Part shown: one piece after another, positions 1-7,230 of the stretch | Layout: each line of letters starts with the position of its first letter | Numbering within the stretch: position 1 is the stretch's first letter | Assembly: GCF_009184425.1 (NCBI RefSeq) | Contig: NZ_WELG01000001.1 | Location: forward strand, 248,001 to 312,000 | Reading direction: 5' to 3' | DNA length: 64,000 bases | Source of the DNA: Flagellimonas olearia | Lineage (GTDB): Bacteria > Bacteroidota > Bacteroidia > Flavobacteriales > Flavobacteriaceae | Position numbers and translations under genes: made by a program | Notes under the pieces: generated by a model | The model's database searches: none | Seen by the model: the letters and a program-made list of their open reading frames with translations, nothing else | Told to the model about the DNA's origin: nothing

Positions 1-275
1 TGGAACTGGAATACAAATCCAATGGATTTGTTTCGGATCCTGGATAGTTCGTTGTGCGATTTGCCCGTGACCAATTGTTTGCTTAGATACAGCTCACCGG
101 TGTAATCCGTATCCATTGTGGACAGAATATAGAGCAAGGTCGATTTTCCCGAGCCCGATTTTCCCATGATCGACGCAAACTCTCCCTGTTTGACGCCAAA
201 GGAAATGTTTTTCAGTACATGAAAATCCTTGGGCAAGTGGAAATGTTTATTGATATTTTTTGCTTCTAGTACCAA
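1..275 (-). CDS. ABC transporter ATP-binding protein, MacB/LolD type (partial, cut by window start)
   Basis: This is the N-terminal 91 codons of an ATPase that would power the FtsX-type permease encoded just upstream. The translation shows the usual opening of the family (LEAKNINKHF) and a complete Walker A, GKSGSGKST, at about residues 36-44. The start is inferred to be TTG at 275: the same frame has a TAG stop two codons earlier (279-281) and no ATG lies between that stop and the conserved region. The gap to the permease stop is 14 nt, so the gene is the third cistron of an hlyD-permease-ATPase operon. Walker B and the signature motif lie outside the window, so activity cannot be judged. 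Confidence 0.88.
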   Translation of the reverse strand, partial: MVLEAKNINKHFHLPKDFHVLKNISFGVKQGEFASIMGKSGSGKSTLLYILSTMDTDYTGELYLSKQLVTGKSHNELSRIRNKSIGFVFQF

Positions 276-289
276 GTGCTATGTTTTGG

Positions 290-1552
290 TTAAGTACCTC
301 TTATGATTCGTACAGGATCAATTTTTTTGGCCTTCTTGGAAGGCATATATCCTGCAATGAATGTGGAAATCAATGCAAAGGTGATACCGATGATATAATA
401 GGCCATATTGTAATTGACAGGAAATGTACTTATGGTGGGCAGCGCCTCGGTATGGAATGGGGTCTGGTCAATGATTTTTGATAAGGCCAGACCGATCAAC
501 AGTCCCAGAACACCCCCAATGGAGCCAATGATCATGGCTTGACTCATAAAGATGTACTGCACATCCCTACCGGAAAACCCGGTGGCCTTGAGAATGGCAA
601 TATCCTTCATTTTTTCATAGATGAGCATGTTCAGGATATTGTAAATGCCAAAGCCGGCCACAATGAGCAGGGTTATGGATACCGCATAAGTGATTAAATT
701 CCGTATGTCCGAACCAGTCTCAAATTGGGCATTGGCCTCATTGATATCCACTGCCTTGGTATTGAACTGTCTTTCCAAGCGTTGCGCCATCAATGCCGCT
801 TCATCCAGATTCAATAGTTTAATATTGATGTCCGTAACATAATTCTCCGCCTCCCCCAAAATCCGTTGTACGGTCTTGAGGTTGGCAAAACTCTGTATAT
901 TGTCAATTTCAGCAATACCACTTTGGTATATCCCCACAATCTTCAAGGGGAAAATGTTTCCTGTCACGGTACTTATCTGTACCCGGTCGCCAAGGGATAA
1001 TGACATTTTTTCGGCCAGTCCGGCCCCGAGCAAAATCCCATTATCATTGTTTTTTAAAGCTTTGGGAGAACCTTCTATAATGTTATCCTGAATGTTGGAC
1101 AGGCGAACCTCTTCCATGATGTCCACACCCACCAAGTTGCCCCCAAGCTCAATATTGCCCGATAAATAAAATATCTGGGCCTTGAGTTGGGGCGTGGCAC
1201 CCTTTACATTGGGGTGTTGTTTCAGATAATCCAAAATGGGCAGGGCATTGTGTATCTTTTTCTGACTCTGTTTTGGTTTAATGGAACGTACTACATTGAA
1301 AGAGTTCTTGAAGTCTCTAAAAAGGTCCACAGGTTGCTTTTCAGATGGCCGTATCTCGTTGTATAGATGGATATGCGGCGTTTGGTTCAACACCAGATCA
1401 TCCAACATGCCATTGAGTCCGGTCATAAAACTCACCAAGGTAATGTAGGCCCCAATCCCAAAAGTGACCCCCAAAGTTGCCGTGATGGTGGATTTCATCT
1501 TGGAAACAAGATGTGTTTTGGCAATTCCAAGTATTACGGGCCAGTTGGTCAT
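290..1552 (-). CDS. FtsX-like ABC transporter permease (MacB/LolC-LolE family)
   Basis: A 420-residue inner-membrane permease. It shows one N-terminal membrane helix (about residues 20-45), a large periplasmic MacB-type domain, and three C-terminal helices (about 285-310, 335-365 and 385-405) ending in the FtsX signature region, with ILKATGFSGRDVQ near residue 320. This topology is that of the mechanotransmission ABC transporters, which move lipoproteins or export small molecules together with a periplasmic adaptor. The ATG overlaps the stop of the upstream adaptor gene by 4 nt (ATGA), and the ATPase follows after 14 nt. The substrate is unknown. A macrolide, peptide or lipid efflux role is the usual guess when an HlyD protein is co-encoded. 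Confidence 0.9.
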   Translation of the reverse strand: MTNWPVILGIAKTHLVSKMKSTITATLGVTFGIGAYITLVSFMTGLNGMLDDLVLNQTPHIHLYNEIRPSEKQPVDLFRDFKNSFNVVRSIKPKQSQKKIHNALPILDYLKQHPNVKGATPQLKAQIFYLSGNIELGGNLVGVDIMEEVRLSNIQDNIIEGSPKALKNNDNGILLGAGLAEKMSLSLGDRVQISTVTGNIFPLKIVGIYQSGIAEIDNIQSFANLKTVQRILGEAENYVTDINIKLLNLDEAALMAQRLERQFNTKAVDINEANAQFETGSDIRNLITYAVSITLLIVAGFGIYNILNMLIYEKMKDIAILKATGFSGRDVQYIFMSQAMIIGSIGGVLGLLIGLALSKIIDQTPFHTEALPTISTFPVNYNMAYYIIGITFALISTFIAGYMPSKKAKKIDPVRIIRGT

Positions 1553-2634
1553 TCTTCAGGGATATAAATGGCCGTGTTTTCAGTGATTCCATCCAAGACT
1601 TCAACCATTTCCATGTTTTGGAGGCCTATGGTGATATCTTTTTCACCATCATCGGTAAGCACCTTGGAGGCACCGATGAGATACTCCTTGGGAATAGTTA
1701 GGGCTTCCTCCTTTTGGGCAATGACAATGTTTCCTTCACCGGAAAGGCCAGGATACAAAGTGGGTGGTGGATTCACAAAAATGGCTTCGACCATGAAGGT
1801 CTGTGAACTTTCATCCTTTCTGGGATATATTTTATACACCTTGGCCTCAAATACGTCCTCACCGTAGGAGTCCAACGTGATATAAACTTTTTGGTCGTTC
1901 TTCACTTTCACGATATCCACTTCGTCCACTAGCAGCTCCACAATGAATTTATCACTTCGTCCCACAGCGGCCACCGGTTCAACCGTATTGATGATTTCAC
2001 CGGGGTTTTTGTAAATGGCATACACCTTGCCGTCTATTTTGCTCACCACGGTGAAATCCTCAGAAGTGGTCAGGGAAGATTTATAGGTGTTTTCGGCTTG
2101 TTGCACTTGGGTAGCGAGTTCATTTTTGGTGCGGTCGTATTTTTGTTTCAACAGGCTCAAGCTGTTTTGGGAAAGTTCATAGGCCAGTTTACGGGTATCG
2201 TACTCCACTTTGGAGCCGATGTTTTGGTCCCAAAGATTTTTTTGCCTGAAATAATTTATGGAATCATTTTTCAGCTTCAGTTCAGCGGCTTGGATTTCAT
2301 CCTCGATACCCTTGAGCACTGCGGCACTTCCGCTATAATTTTCACGAGCCAGACGCAATGACAGCTCTGCATTTTTTCTGTTCAGTTCTGGAGAGGTATT
2401 GGTGATTTGAAGGATTCGGTCCCCCTTGGCCACTGCGTCACCCTCTTCAACCCATACCTTATCCAGGATTCCCATGACAATGGAATAAGCTTGGTAAAGA
2501 CTATCGGGCTGCACCGTTGCCGAAGCATATACAGATTCGGTCAGTGACATTTTTTTTGGATAGGTTTTATCTGAAGTATGGTTACATGAAAAAAGAAGCG
2601 CGGAACCAAAAATGAACAGAAGTGTCTTTCTCAT
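1549..2634 (-). CDS. HlyD/AcrA-family periplasmic adaptor lipoprotein
   Basis: A membrane-fusion adaptor of 361 residues linking the FtsX-type permease to an outer-membrane channel. A lipoprotein signal ends in the lipobox LLFSC, so the mature protein is probably anchored by a lipidated Cys. The middle has a lipoyl/barrel-sandwich half (DKVWVEEGDAVAKGDRIL), a long alpha-hairpin (about 100-190), the second lipoyl half (DGKVYAIYKNPGEIIN) and a beta-barrel. I chose the ATG at 2634, which is followed directly by the signal peptide; a TTG lies 15 nt upstream. It is the first gene of the efflux operon. A perfect 16-bp dyad 40 nt before the start probably controls it. Confidence 0.87.
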   Translation of the reverse strand: MRKTLLFIFGSALLFSCNHTSDKTYPKKMSLTESVYASATVQPDSLYQAYSIVMGILDKVWVEEGDAVAKGDRILQITNTSPELNRKNAELSLRLARENYSGSAAVLKGIEDEIQAAELKLKNDSINYFRQKNLWDQNIGSKVEYDTRKLAYELSQNSLSLLKQKYDRTKNELATQVQQAENTYKSSLTTSEDFTVVSKIDGKVYAIYKNPGEIINTVEPVAAVGRSDKFIVELLVDEVDIVKVKNDQKVYITLDSYGEDVFEAKVYKIYPRKDESSQTFMVEAIFVNPPPTLYPGLSGEGNIVIAQKEEALTIPKEYLIGASKVLTDDGEKDITIGLQNMEMVEVLDGITENTAIYIPEE

Positions 2635-2673
2635 AGTGGGTTTTGTCAAACAGTCTCCAAATTACCAATAAAA

Positions 2674-2689
2674 ATAGTATTAATACTAT
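2674..2689. promoter_or_regulatory. 16-bp perfect palindrome, probable operator of the hlyD-ftsX-ATPase operon
   Basis: ATAGTATTAATACTAT is a perfect dyad. On the minus strand a TAATTTGG element (2664-2657, close to the -7 consensus TAnnTTTG) begins 9 nt downstream of it, so the dyad occupies the promoter spacer, where a repressor would block RNA polymerase. The arms ATAGTA/TACTAT recur in the promoter of the TetR gene at 41951. Confidence 0.6.
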
Positions 2690-2830
2690 GAGTTATGTCA
2701 GGATTCAATATCATTTAAATACTTGGAAGCAGGACCGATTGGCCAGAACCAGCTGGACACTTGCATAGAACTTCCAAGGGTTGCTGTTGCAGTAACATAA
2801 TGCCTGTCAGTTTGTTGAAGAGTGTTGGCA

Positions 2831-2842
2831 TGATGGAAGTCA
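2831..2842. promoter_or_regulatory. Crp/FNR-like box TGATGGAAGTCA
   Basis: Matches the TGAY-N4-RTCA dyad found upstream of the stress-island genes. A weak TACCTTGC element begins 23 nt downstream (2866), the same spacing as at the strongest sites. The box is 79 bp before the lipoprotein gene at 2922, further than at its sister sites. Confidence 0.45.
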
Positions 2843-2921
2843 TTTTCCATGCCGGTCCAGTACCCTACCTTGCATAGACCTAATTGTTATAATCCGATAG
2901 GTTTACTTAAAAAGTAAAGTC

Positions 2922-3551
2922 ATGAAAAAAATAGTTGTATTGCTTGGTGTGTGGGTACTGGCTTCCTGCTCCAGCACCCGTTTTGTTGATAGTTGGAAAA
3001 ACAATGAAATTACTTCCTTCCATCCTGAAAAGTTATTGGTGGTGGGAATGACCAGTAATTTGACGGCCCGAAAGATTTTTGAAGATGAATTGCGTATGGC
3101 TTTTGTCCAAAAAGGCATAGAGGCCCATGTGAGCGATGGAGTAATTGGCCAAGAGTTTACCGATACCGAAAGAAGCATGCAGGAAATAGAGGGAATGACC
3201 CAACAGTTGGTGGATGAAGGATTTGATGCCGTGGTCATATCCGCAGTAAAGGGAGTGGACAATAAGGAGGATTATCGGTCCAGCTATTACCAACTGGGAT
3301 ATAGAAGACCTCATTTTGGTCGTTATTGGTATACCTATCAAGGGATATACTATACTCCAGAATATTATTCCTATTACAAAGTGTACCATGTAGAGACCGC
3401 TATCTACAATTTGGGCAGTGGAGAGGACCGTTCATTGGTGTGGGTAGGCTCGTTTGATATTGTGGATCCACAGAACATCACATCCACGGTAGACGATTAT
3501 GTGGCCAGAATAGTGGAGCAAATGAAAAAAGATCGGGTATTTGGGGATTGA
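2922..3551 (+). CDS. Predicted lipoprotein of unknown function
   Basis: A 209-residue protein with a clear lipoprotein signal (lipobox LASC, Cys about residue 16). It is therefore probably lipid-anchored in the envelope. I do not recognise a named family. The mature part has an alpha/beta N-terminal half (KLLVVGMTSNLTARKIFEDE) resembling small periplasmic proteins that bind or stabilise outer-membrane components. A Tyr-rich stretch follows around residues 126-155. The gene ends 24 nt from the convergent deoD. A TGAY-N4-RTCA box upstream suggests it belongs to the stress regulon of the island. Confidence 0.75.
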   Translation: MKKIVVLLGVWVLASCSSTRFVDSWKNNEITSFHPEKLLVVGMTSNLTARKIFEDELRMAFVQKGIEAHVSDGVIGQEFTDTERSMQEIEGMTQQLVDEGFDAVVISAVKGVDNKEDYRSSYYQLGYRRPHFGRYWYTYQGIYYTPEYYSYYKVYHVETAIYNLGSGEDRSLVWVGSFDIVDPQNITSTVDDYVARIVEQMKKDRVFGD

Positions 3552-3575
3552 TGGACGTATTCCAAAGCTCTTCTA

Positions 3576-4280
3576 TCAGGGAAGGGAAGCCGCCAAGGCT
3601 ATTTCCACCATATCCCTGAAGGAGGTTTCCCGTTTCATGGCAGAAAGACTTTCTCCAGTGACCAAGGAATCCGATATAGTCAAAATGGACAGTGCCCGTA
3701 CCTTATATTTGGCCGCTATGGTGTACAATCCGGCGGTTTCCATTTCTACACATAAAATACCATATTGGGCCCAAAGTTTATATTCGTTGGGGTCGTCCAC
3801 ATAGAATTCATCTGAGGAAAGCACATTGCCCGCCTTTATGGGGATGTTTTGTTGTTGGGCATAGTTCACGGCTTTTTGGAAAAGCTCAAAGTTGGCCGTG
3901 GGGGAATAATCGGAATTGATGAACCTTGAATTGTTTATGCCCGAGGTGGTGGAGGCAGCCATGGCCAACACCACATCGTTCAATTCCACTTCTTTTTGGT
4001 ACGATCCAGCAGACCCTACGCGGATGATGTTCCGTACCCCATAATCCTTGATGAGTTCATGGAAATAAATCATGGAAGAAGGCATTCCCATGCCACTTCC
4101 CTGTACGGATATTCTTTTTCCTTGATAGGTTCCGGTATACCCCAACATACCCCGGATTTTGTTATAGCAATTGGGATTTTCCAAGAAAGTTTCCGCTATC
4201 CATTTGGCCCGTAACGGGTCTCCGGGCATCAACACGGTTTCTGCAATTTCTCCTTTTTGGGCTTCAAGATGTATGCTCAT
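3576..4280 (-). CDS. deoD: Purine-nucleoside phosphorylase, DeoD type
   Basis: Cytoplasmic enzyme that splits purine (deoxy)nucleosides with phosphate into base and (deoxy)ribose 1-phosphate. The 234-residue length is normal for the hexameric DeoD class. Visible motifs are the phosphate-binding GDPLRAKW near the N-terminus, GSGMGMPS, the RVGSAGSYQ segment, and the late TISDSLVTGE segment that holds the catalytic Asp. It is the last gene of a terB-like - deoC - deoD operon, 9 nt after deoC. Together deoD and deoC turn deoxynucleosides into glyceraldehyde 3-phosphate and acetaldehyde. A phosphopentomutase gene is not in the window. Confidence 0.95.
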   Translation of the reverse strand: MSIHLEAQKGEIAETVLMPGDPLRAKWIAETFLENPNCYNKIRGMLGYTGTYQGKRISVQGSGMGMPSSMIYFHELIKDYGVRNIIRVGSAGSYQKEVELNDVVLAMAASTTSGINNSRFINSDYSPTANFELFQKAVNYAQQQNIPIKAGNVLSSDEFYVDDPNEYKLWAQYGILCVEMETAGLYTIAAKYKVRALSILTISDSLVTGESLSAMKRETSFRDMVEIALAASLP

Positions 4281-4289
4281 GGGTGTGGA

Positions 4290-4928
4290 TTAGTTCAATA
4301 ATGCCGGCCCGGAGGAGGTTCCTATTCTGGAAACCCCTAGGGCGATATATTTCAAAGCGGTCTCTTTATCCTTTATGCCTCCTGAAGCCTTGATTTTTGC
4401 TTTGTCGCCAACCATTCTTTTCATAAGGATGACATCTTCAAAAGTGGCTCCGCCACTTCCAAATCCGGTTGAGGTCTTTACAAAATCGGCCCCCGCTTCA
4501 ACAGCCAAGATGCAGGCTTTTTCCTTTTCGGATGTGGTCAGGTAACAGGTTTCCAGGATTACCTTCAATATTTTATCCCCAATGCCCTGCTTTATGGATA
4601 TGATCTCGTTCCTGACCCTATCATCCTCATTGGATTTTAACCATCCTATATTGATGACCATGTCTATCTCGTCCGCTCCATTTTTCACACAGTCCTTTGC
4701 TTCAAAGATTTTGGCCTCGGTGGACATGGCTCCCAAGGGAAAGCCCACAACGGCGGCAATTTTTACCTTGGTGTTTTTCAATTCTTCAGATGCCAAGGAA
4801 ACATGGCATCCATTAACGCAAACCGCATGGAACCCAAAGCGTTTGGCTTCTTCACATAGGTATTGGATTTCGGATAGGGTCGCCGTGGGTTTTAAATGGG
4901 TATGGTCTATGAAATCCGGTAAGTGCAT
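4290..4928 (-). CDS. deoC: Deoxyribose-phosphate aldolase
   Basis: Class I aldolase of 212 residues that cleaves 2-deoxyribose 5-phosphate to acetaldehyde and glyceraldehyde 3-phosphate. The Schiff-base lysine lies in DFVKTSTGFG and the second essential lysine in IKASGGIKD. The acidic DEIDMVINIG strand and the N-terminal DHTHLKP segment are also family hallmarks. Its ATG is one nucleotide after the stop of the TerB-like gene, so the two are translationally linked. Because that operon carries a stress-type promoter box, nucleoside salvage seems to be induced along with the stress proteins. That link is inference. Confidence 0.96.
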   Translation of the reverse strand: MHLPDFIDHTHLKPTATLSEIQYLCEEAKRFGFHAVCVNGCHVSLASEELKNTKVKIAAVVGFPLGAMSTEAKIFEAKDCVKNGADEIDMVINIGWLKSNEDDRVRNEIISIKQGIGDKILKVILETCYLTTSEKEKACILAVEAGADFVKTSTGFGSGGATFEDVILMKRMVGDKAKIKASGGIKDKETALKYIALGVSRIGTSSGPALLN

Positions 4929-4929
4929 A

Positions 4930-5334
4930 TCAATGGTTAAAAAGCTGTTTCAGCTTAAAGATAGCCAACATCTCAGATTTGTTTTTCCCAGCAAAGGCAT
5001 GGGCAATGCTCTCTGCGGTTTCTATAATAAGGACCTTGGATTTTGGGGTGAACTTTTCCGGATGGTCCTTGTAGAAGCCTTTAAACGCCTCAAAATACTC
5101 ATCACTATCTTTTTCCTCGCCTTCCAGCCAATCAAAAACGATTTCTATTTGATAGGCCGCATCTGTGTGGAACTCATCCTCAACATCATCCACATCCAAC
5201 CAATGTTGCCGCACATATTTTTGCAACCGTGCTTTTTCTATGGGTTTTATTTTGTTGTCGGCCATGGCCACGGCATAAAAAAGCATACCCAGATTTTGAT
5301 AGAATTCATTCCCTATTTTTTCTGAATTGAGCAT
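4930..5334 (-). CDS. TerB-like (tellurite resistance TerB family) helical protein
   Basis: A small acidic all-helical protein of 134 residues. The phrase FYAVAMADNKIKPIEKARL resembles the first helices of TerB-type domains, and the protein is clearly paralogous to the one at 6736-7143. The frame is open upstream to 5529, but the extra 65 codons run into the lipoprotein gene, have no counterpart in the paralogue and cross the predicted promoter. I therefore start at the ATG at 5334, which aligns with the paralogue (MLNSEKIGNE against MDSKKKLGNE). It leads the deoC-deoD operon. The function of TerB domains in stress is unsettled; membrane- or metal-linked signalling has been proposed. Confidence 0.72.
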   Translation of the reverse strand: MLNSEKIGNEFYQNLGMLFYAVAMADNKIKPIEKARLQKYVRQHWLDVDDVEDEFHTDAAYQIEIVFDWLEGEEKDSDEYFEAFKGFYKDHPEKFTPKSKVLIIETAESIAHAFAGKNKSEMLAIFKLKQLFNH

Positions 5335-5387
5335 ATCCAAAGATTTAGTTTCCAGTAAAGGTAGCCTCTTTTCCCTTTGTTTTTTTA

Positions 5388-5399
5388 TGACAACGGTCA
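5388..5399. promoter_or_regulatory. Crp/FNR-like box TGACAACGGTCA before the terB-like-deoC-deoD operon
   Basis: A TGAC-N4-GTCA dyad lies 53 bp before the ATG at 5334. On the minus strand a TACCTTTA element (5363-5356, five of six consensus positions) starts 24 nt downstream, giving near class II geometry. Confidence 0.65.
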
Positions 5400-5422
5400 G
5401 GGTTTTATAAAAGCCCATTGAT

Positions 5423-5803
5423 TTATTTGCCCCTTCGTCCTGTACTGGTATTGCTGCGTCCTCTGTTGGTATTTTTATCTTGATGATACCGTTGGATATC
5501 GTCATCATAATAGTTCCGTATGCGTTCATAACGCAATCGGCTTAAATTATAGGATTGATATCTTGAGGGAAGTACAGTTCGCCTTATCCATATACCTCCA
5601 TCCAAATAGATATAAGCCCTGGAGGAAAGATCATAGTAAATATTTATTTCTGGGAAGAAGACATACCTCACCGCTTCAACCCTATGCGGATAAAACCATG
5701 GGGGAGGTGGGTCTGCCAATCTATGGGAGACTATGACCGGACCACAGGACTGGAATGCGAACAGCAGCGAAAACAAGATGGTATAGAAAATAAACTTTTT
5801 CAT
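5423..5803 (-). CDS. Small predicted lipoprotein, Tyr/Arg-rich
   Basis: A 126-residue protein with a lipoprotein signal (lipobox FQSC, Cys20) and a mature region rich in Tyr, Arg and Pro (DPPPPWFYPHR). The repeated phrases YDLSSRAYIYLDGG and IRRTVLPSRYQ look like a short beta-sheet envelope protein. Similar small lipoproteins are common in Flavobacteriaceae, but I know of no assigned function. It is transcribed divergently from the usp gene at 5911. A symmetric box at 5854-5865 lies 50 bp before its ATG, so one site may drive both genes. Confidence 0.7.
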   Translation of the reverse strand: MKKFIFYTILFSLLFAFQSCGPVIVSHRLADPPPPWFYPHRVEAVRYVFFPEINIYYDLSSRAYIYLDGGIWIRRTVLPSRYQSYNLSRLRYERIRNYYDDDIQRYHQDKNTNRGRSNTSTGRRGK

Positions 5804-5853
5804 TGTGGGCGATTTAGAATGGTAAGGTAGTACAACGGCTACCTTGGAGTAAA

Positions 5854-5865
5854 TGACCTAGGTCA
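5854..5865. promoter_or_regulatory. Crp/FNR-like box TGACCTAGGTCA, shared by divergent promoters
   Basis: The core of a perfect 14-bp palindrome (5853-5866). Plus strand: TATATTTG at 5889-5896, a perfect -7 element, begins 23 nt downstream, placing the dyad centre near -42. Minus strand: a weaker TACCTTAC at 5829-5822, 24 nt away. The box is 45 bp from the usp ATG (5911) and 50 bp from the lipoprotein ATG (5803). Confidence 0.75.
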
Positions 5866-5910
5866 TGAAATACGGTTTCTGCACCTTCTATATTTGATGA
5901 AACTTCATTT

Positions 5911-6732
5911 ATGAAAAAAATATTGGTGCCCATAGATTTTTCCGAACACTCGGAGTATGCCTTACAGGTAGCTTCACAAATCGCTAGGGAGCACCATGTG
6001 GGAATTGTTGTTTTGCATATGTTGGGAGTATCCGAATCCGTTATGGCCAAATCTGAAGAGGAGGAAATACAGGAGGCAAACTATTACGTGAAGTTGGCCA
6101 AGAAAAAAATCAAAAGCTTTTTGGAAAAGGAATATCTCCGTAATATCCCAATTGAAGGCATCATCCAGAATTACAAAATCTTCAGTGAGGTGAACCAAGT
6201 GGCCCAAGAGAATGATTGTGGCCTAGTGGTCATGGGCTCCCATGGAACCAGTGGCCTGAGTCGGTTTTTTGTGGGGTCCAATACCGAGAAAGTAATCCGC
6301 ACTTCAGAAGTCCCCGTATTGGTCATCAAAAGGCCATATGAAAGCTTCAAGGTTAAAAAAATGGCCTTTGCCTGTGATTTGGAACTGGAGAATACTTCGG
6401 TGTATCACAAGGTCGCTGCATATGCGGAACTGTTCTCTGCCAAGCTGGAGGTGTTTTATGTGAACATCTTGGGAGCCAATTATATGGGATATTCCGATAT
6501 AGAAAAGAGAATCAAGGATTTTAATGGCGCTATCGGGGAGGAAGTGCCCATACGGGTCTATAACTACCACAGTGTGGAAAGGGGCATATTCAATTTTTGT
6601 TTTGAACAGGGAGTGGACCTTTTGGCCATTACCACCCATGGTAGAAAGGGAATCGCCCATTTCTTGGCCGGAAGTACGGCCGAAAATGTATCCAACCAAG
6701 CCAAGCTACCGGTTCTTACCATAAAACTTTAA
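5911..6732 (+). CDS. Universal stress protein, two UspA domains
   Basis: A 273-residue cytoplasmic protein made of two Usp folds in tandem. Domain 1 opens with ILVPIDFSEHSE and carries the full ATP-binding signature G-x2-G-x9-G(S/T) (GSHG...GS) at about residues 109-123. Domain 2 keeps a near-complete signature (THGRKG...AGS) lacking only the first Gly. It is thus the most canonical of the seven Usp proteins here. Its own promoter has a perfect TATATTTG -7 element and a palindromic box. It stands alone between a divergent lipoprotein gene and a convergent TerB-like gene. Confidence 0.93.
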   Translation: MKKILVPIDFSEHSEYALQVASQIAREHHVGIVVLHMLGVSESVMAKSEEEEIQEANYYVKLAKKKIKSFLEKEYLRNIPIEGIIQNYKIFSEVNQVAQENDCGLVVMGSHGTSGLSRFFVGSNTEKVIRTSEVPVLVIKRPYESFKVKKMAFACDLELENTSVYHKVAAYAELFSAKLEVFYVNILGANYMGYSDIEKRIKDFNGAIGEEVPIRVYNYHSVERGIFNFCFEQGVDLLAITTHGRKGIAHFLAGSTAENVSNQAKLPVLTIKL

Positions 6733-6735
6733 CGG

Positions 6736-7143
6736 TCAGGTCCTGAACAACAATTCAATTCGGCCCAATAAAATCAGCTCGGACTTGTTGCTTCCGGCAA
6801 AGGCTGAGGTTATGGCCCTGGCCGTTGACATGGTGAGCTGTTTTACACGTTCCGGAAATACGATTTTGTGTTCGGTGTAAAAAGCTTCGAACTCTTCATA
6901 GATTTCATCACTGTCCTTTTCGTATTCCATCAACCAATCAAAAACGGTCTCAATTTGAAAAGCGGAATCGGTTCCATATTCGTCCTCAATATCATCCACT
7001 TCCAGCCAATGGTCACGTACAACCTCTTTTAAGCGATCCATCTCTTTTGCATGGATGCTATGGTCTGCCATGGCCACGGCATAGAAAAGCTTTCCCAAGT
7101 TTTGATACAATTCGTTTCCCAGTTTCTTTTTCGAGTCCATCAT
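6736..7143 (-). CDS. TerB-like helical protein (paralogue of 4930-5334)
   Basis: A 135-residue acidic helical protein about 50% identical by eye to its paralogue, sharing NLG-LFYAVAMAD, the HWLEVDD(I/V)ED segment, QIE-VFDWL and the C-terminal AFAG-NKSE. I start at ATG 7143 (or 7140). Twelve further codons upstream lack a counterpart and would begin at or beyond the predicted transcription start. The gene is convergent with the usp gene at 5911 (4 nt apart) and divergent from the histidine kinase. Its promoter has the TGATGTAAATCA box 54 bp before the start and TATCTTTA exactly 23 nt from the box. Confidence 0.75.
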   Translation of the reverse strand: MMDSKKKLGNELYQNLGKLFYAVAMADHSIHAKEMDRLKEVVRDHWLEVDDIEDEYGTDSAFQIETVFDWLMEYEKDSDEIYEEFEAFYTEHKIVFPERVKQLTMSTARAITSAFAGSNKSELILLGRIELLFRT

Positions 7144-7197
7144 TTTGATAGTTTTTATGCTTTGAATAAAGATAAACAAGGAAGAGTCCTTCGCTTA

Positions 7198-7209
7198 TGA
7201 TGTAAATCA
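7198..7209. promoter_or_regulatory. Crp/FNR-like box TGATGTAAATCA
   Basis: The arms TGAT/ATCA match the FNR half-site. On the minus strand TATCTTTA (7174-7167) begins 23 nt away, the same spacing as before the usp genes, so the box most likely serves the TerB-like gene. It is also 21 bp before the kinase GTG, where no similarly spaced -7 element exists. It could act there as an autoregulatory site overlapping the kinase promoter. Confidence 0.68.
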
Positions 7210-7230
7210 GTTATTTGTTAACTTTAGTGA

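Noticed and set aside
4582-5325. 247-codon plus-strand open frame
   Set aside because: It runs antisense through deoC and the TerB-like gene, both of which have clear family motifs. The translation shows no recognisable domain.
5335-5529. N-terminal extension of the TerB-like protein
   Set aside because: The 65 extra codons overlap the lipoprotein gene, cross the predicted promoter and box, and have no match in the paralogue at 6736.
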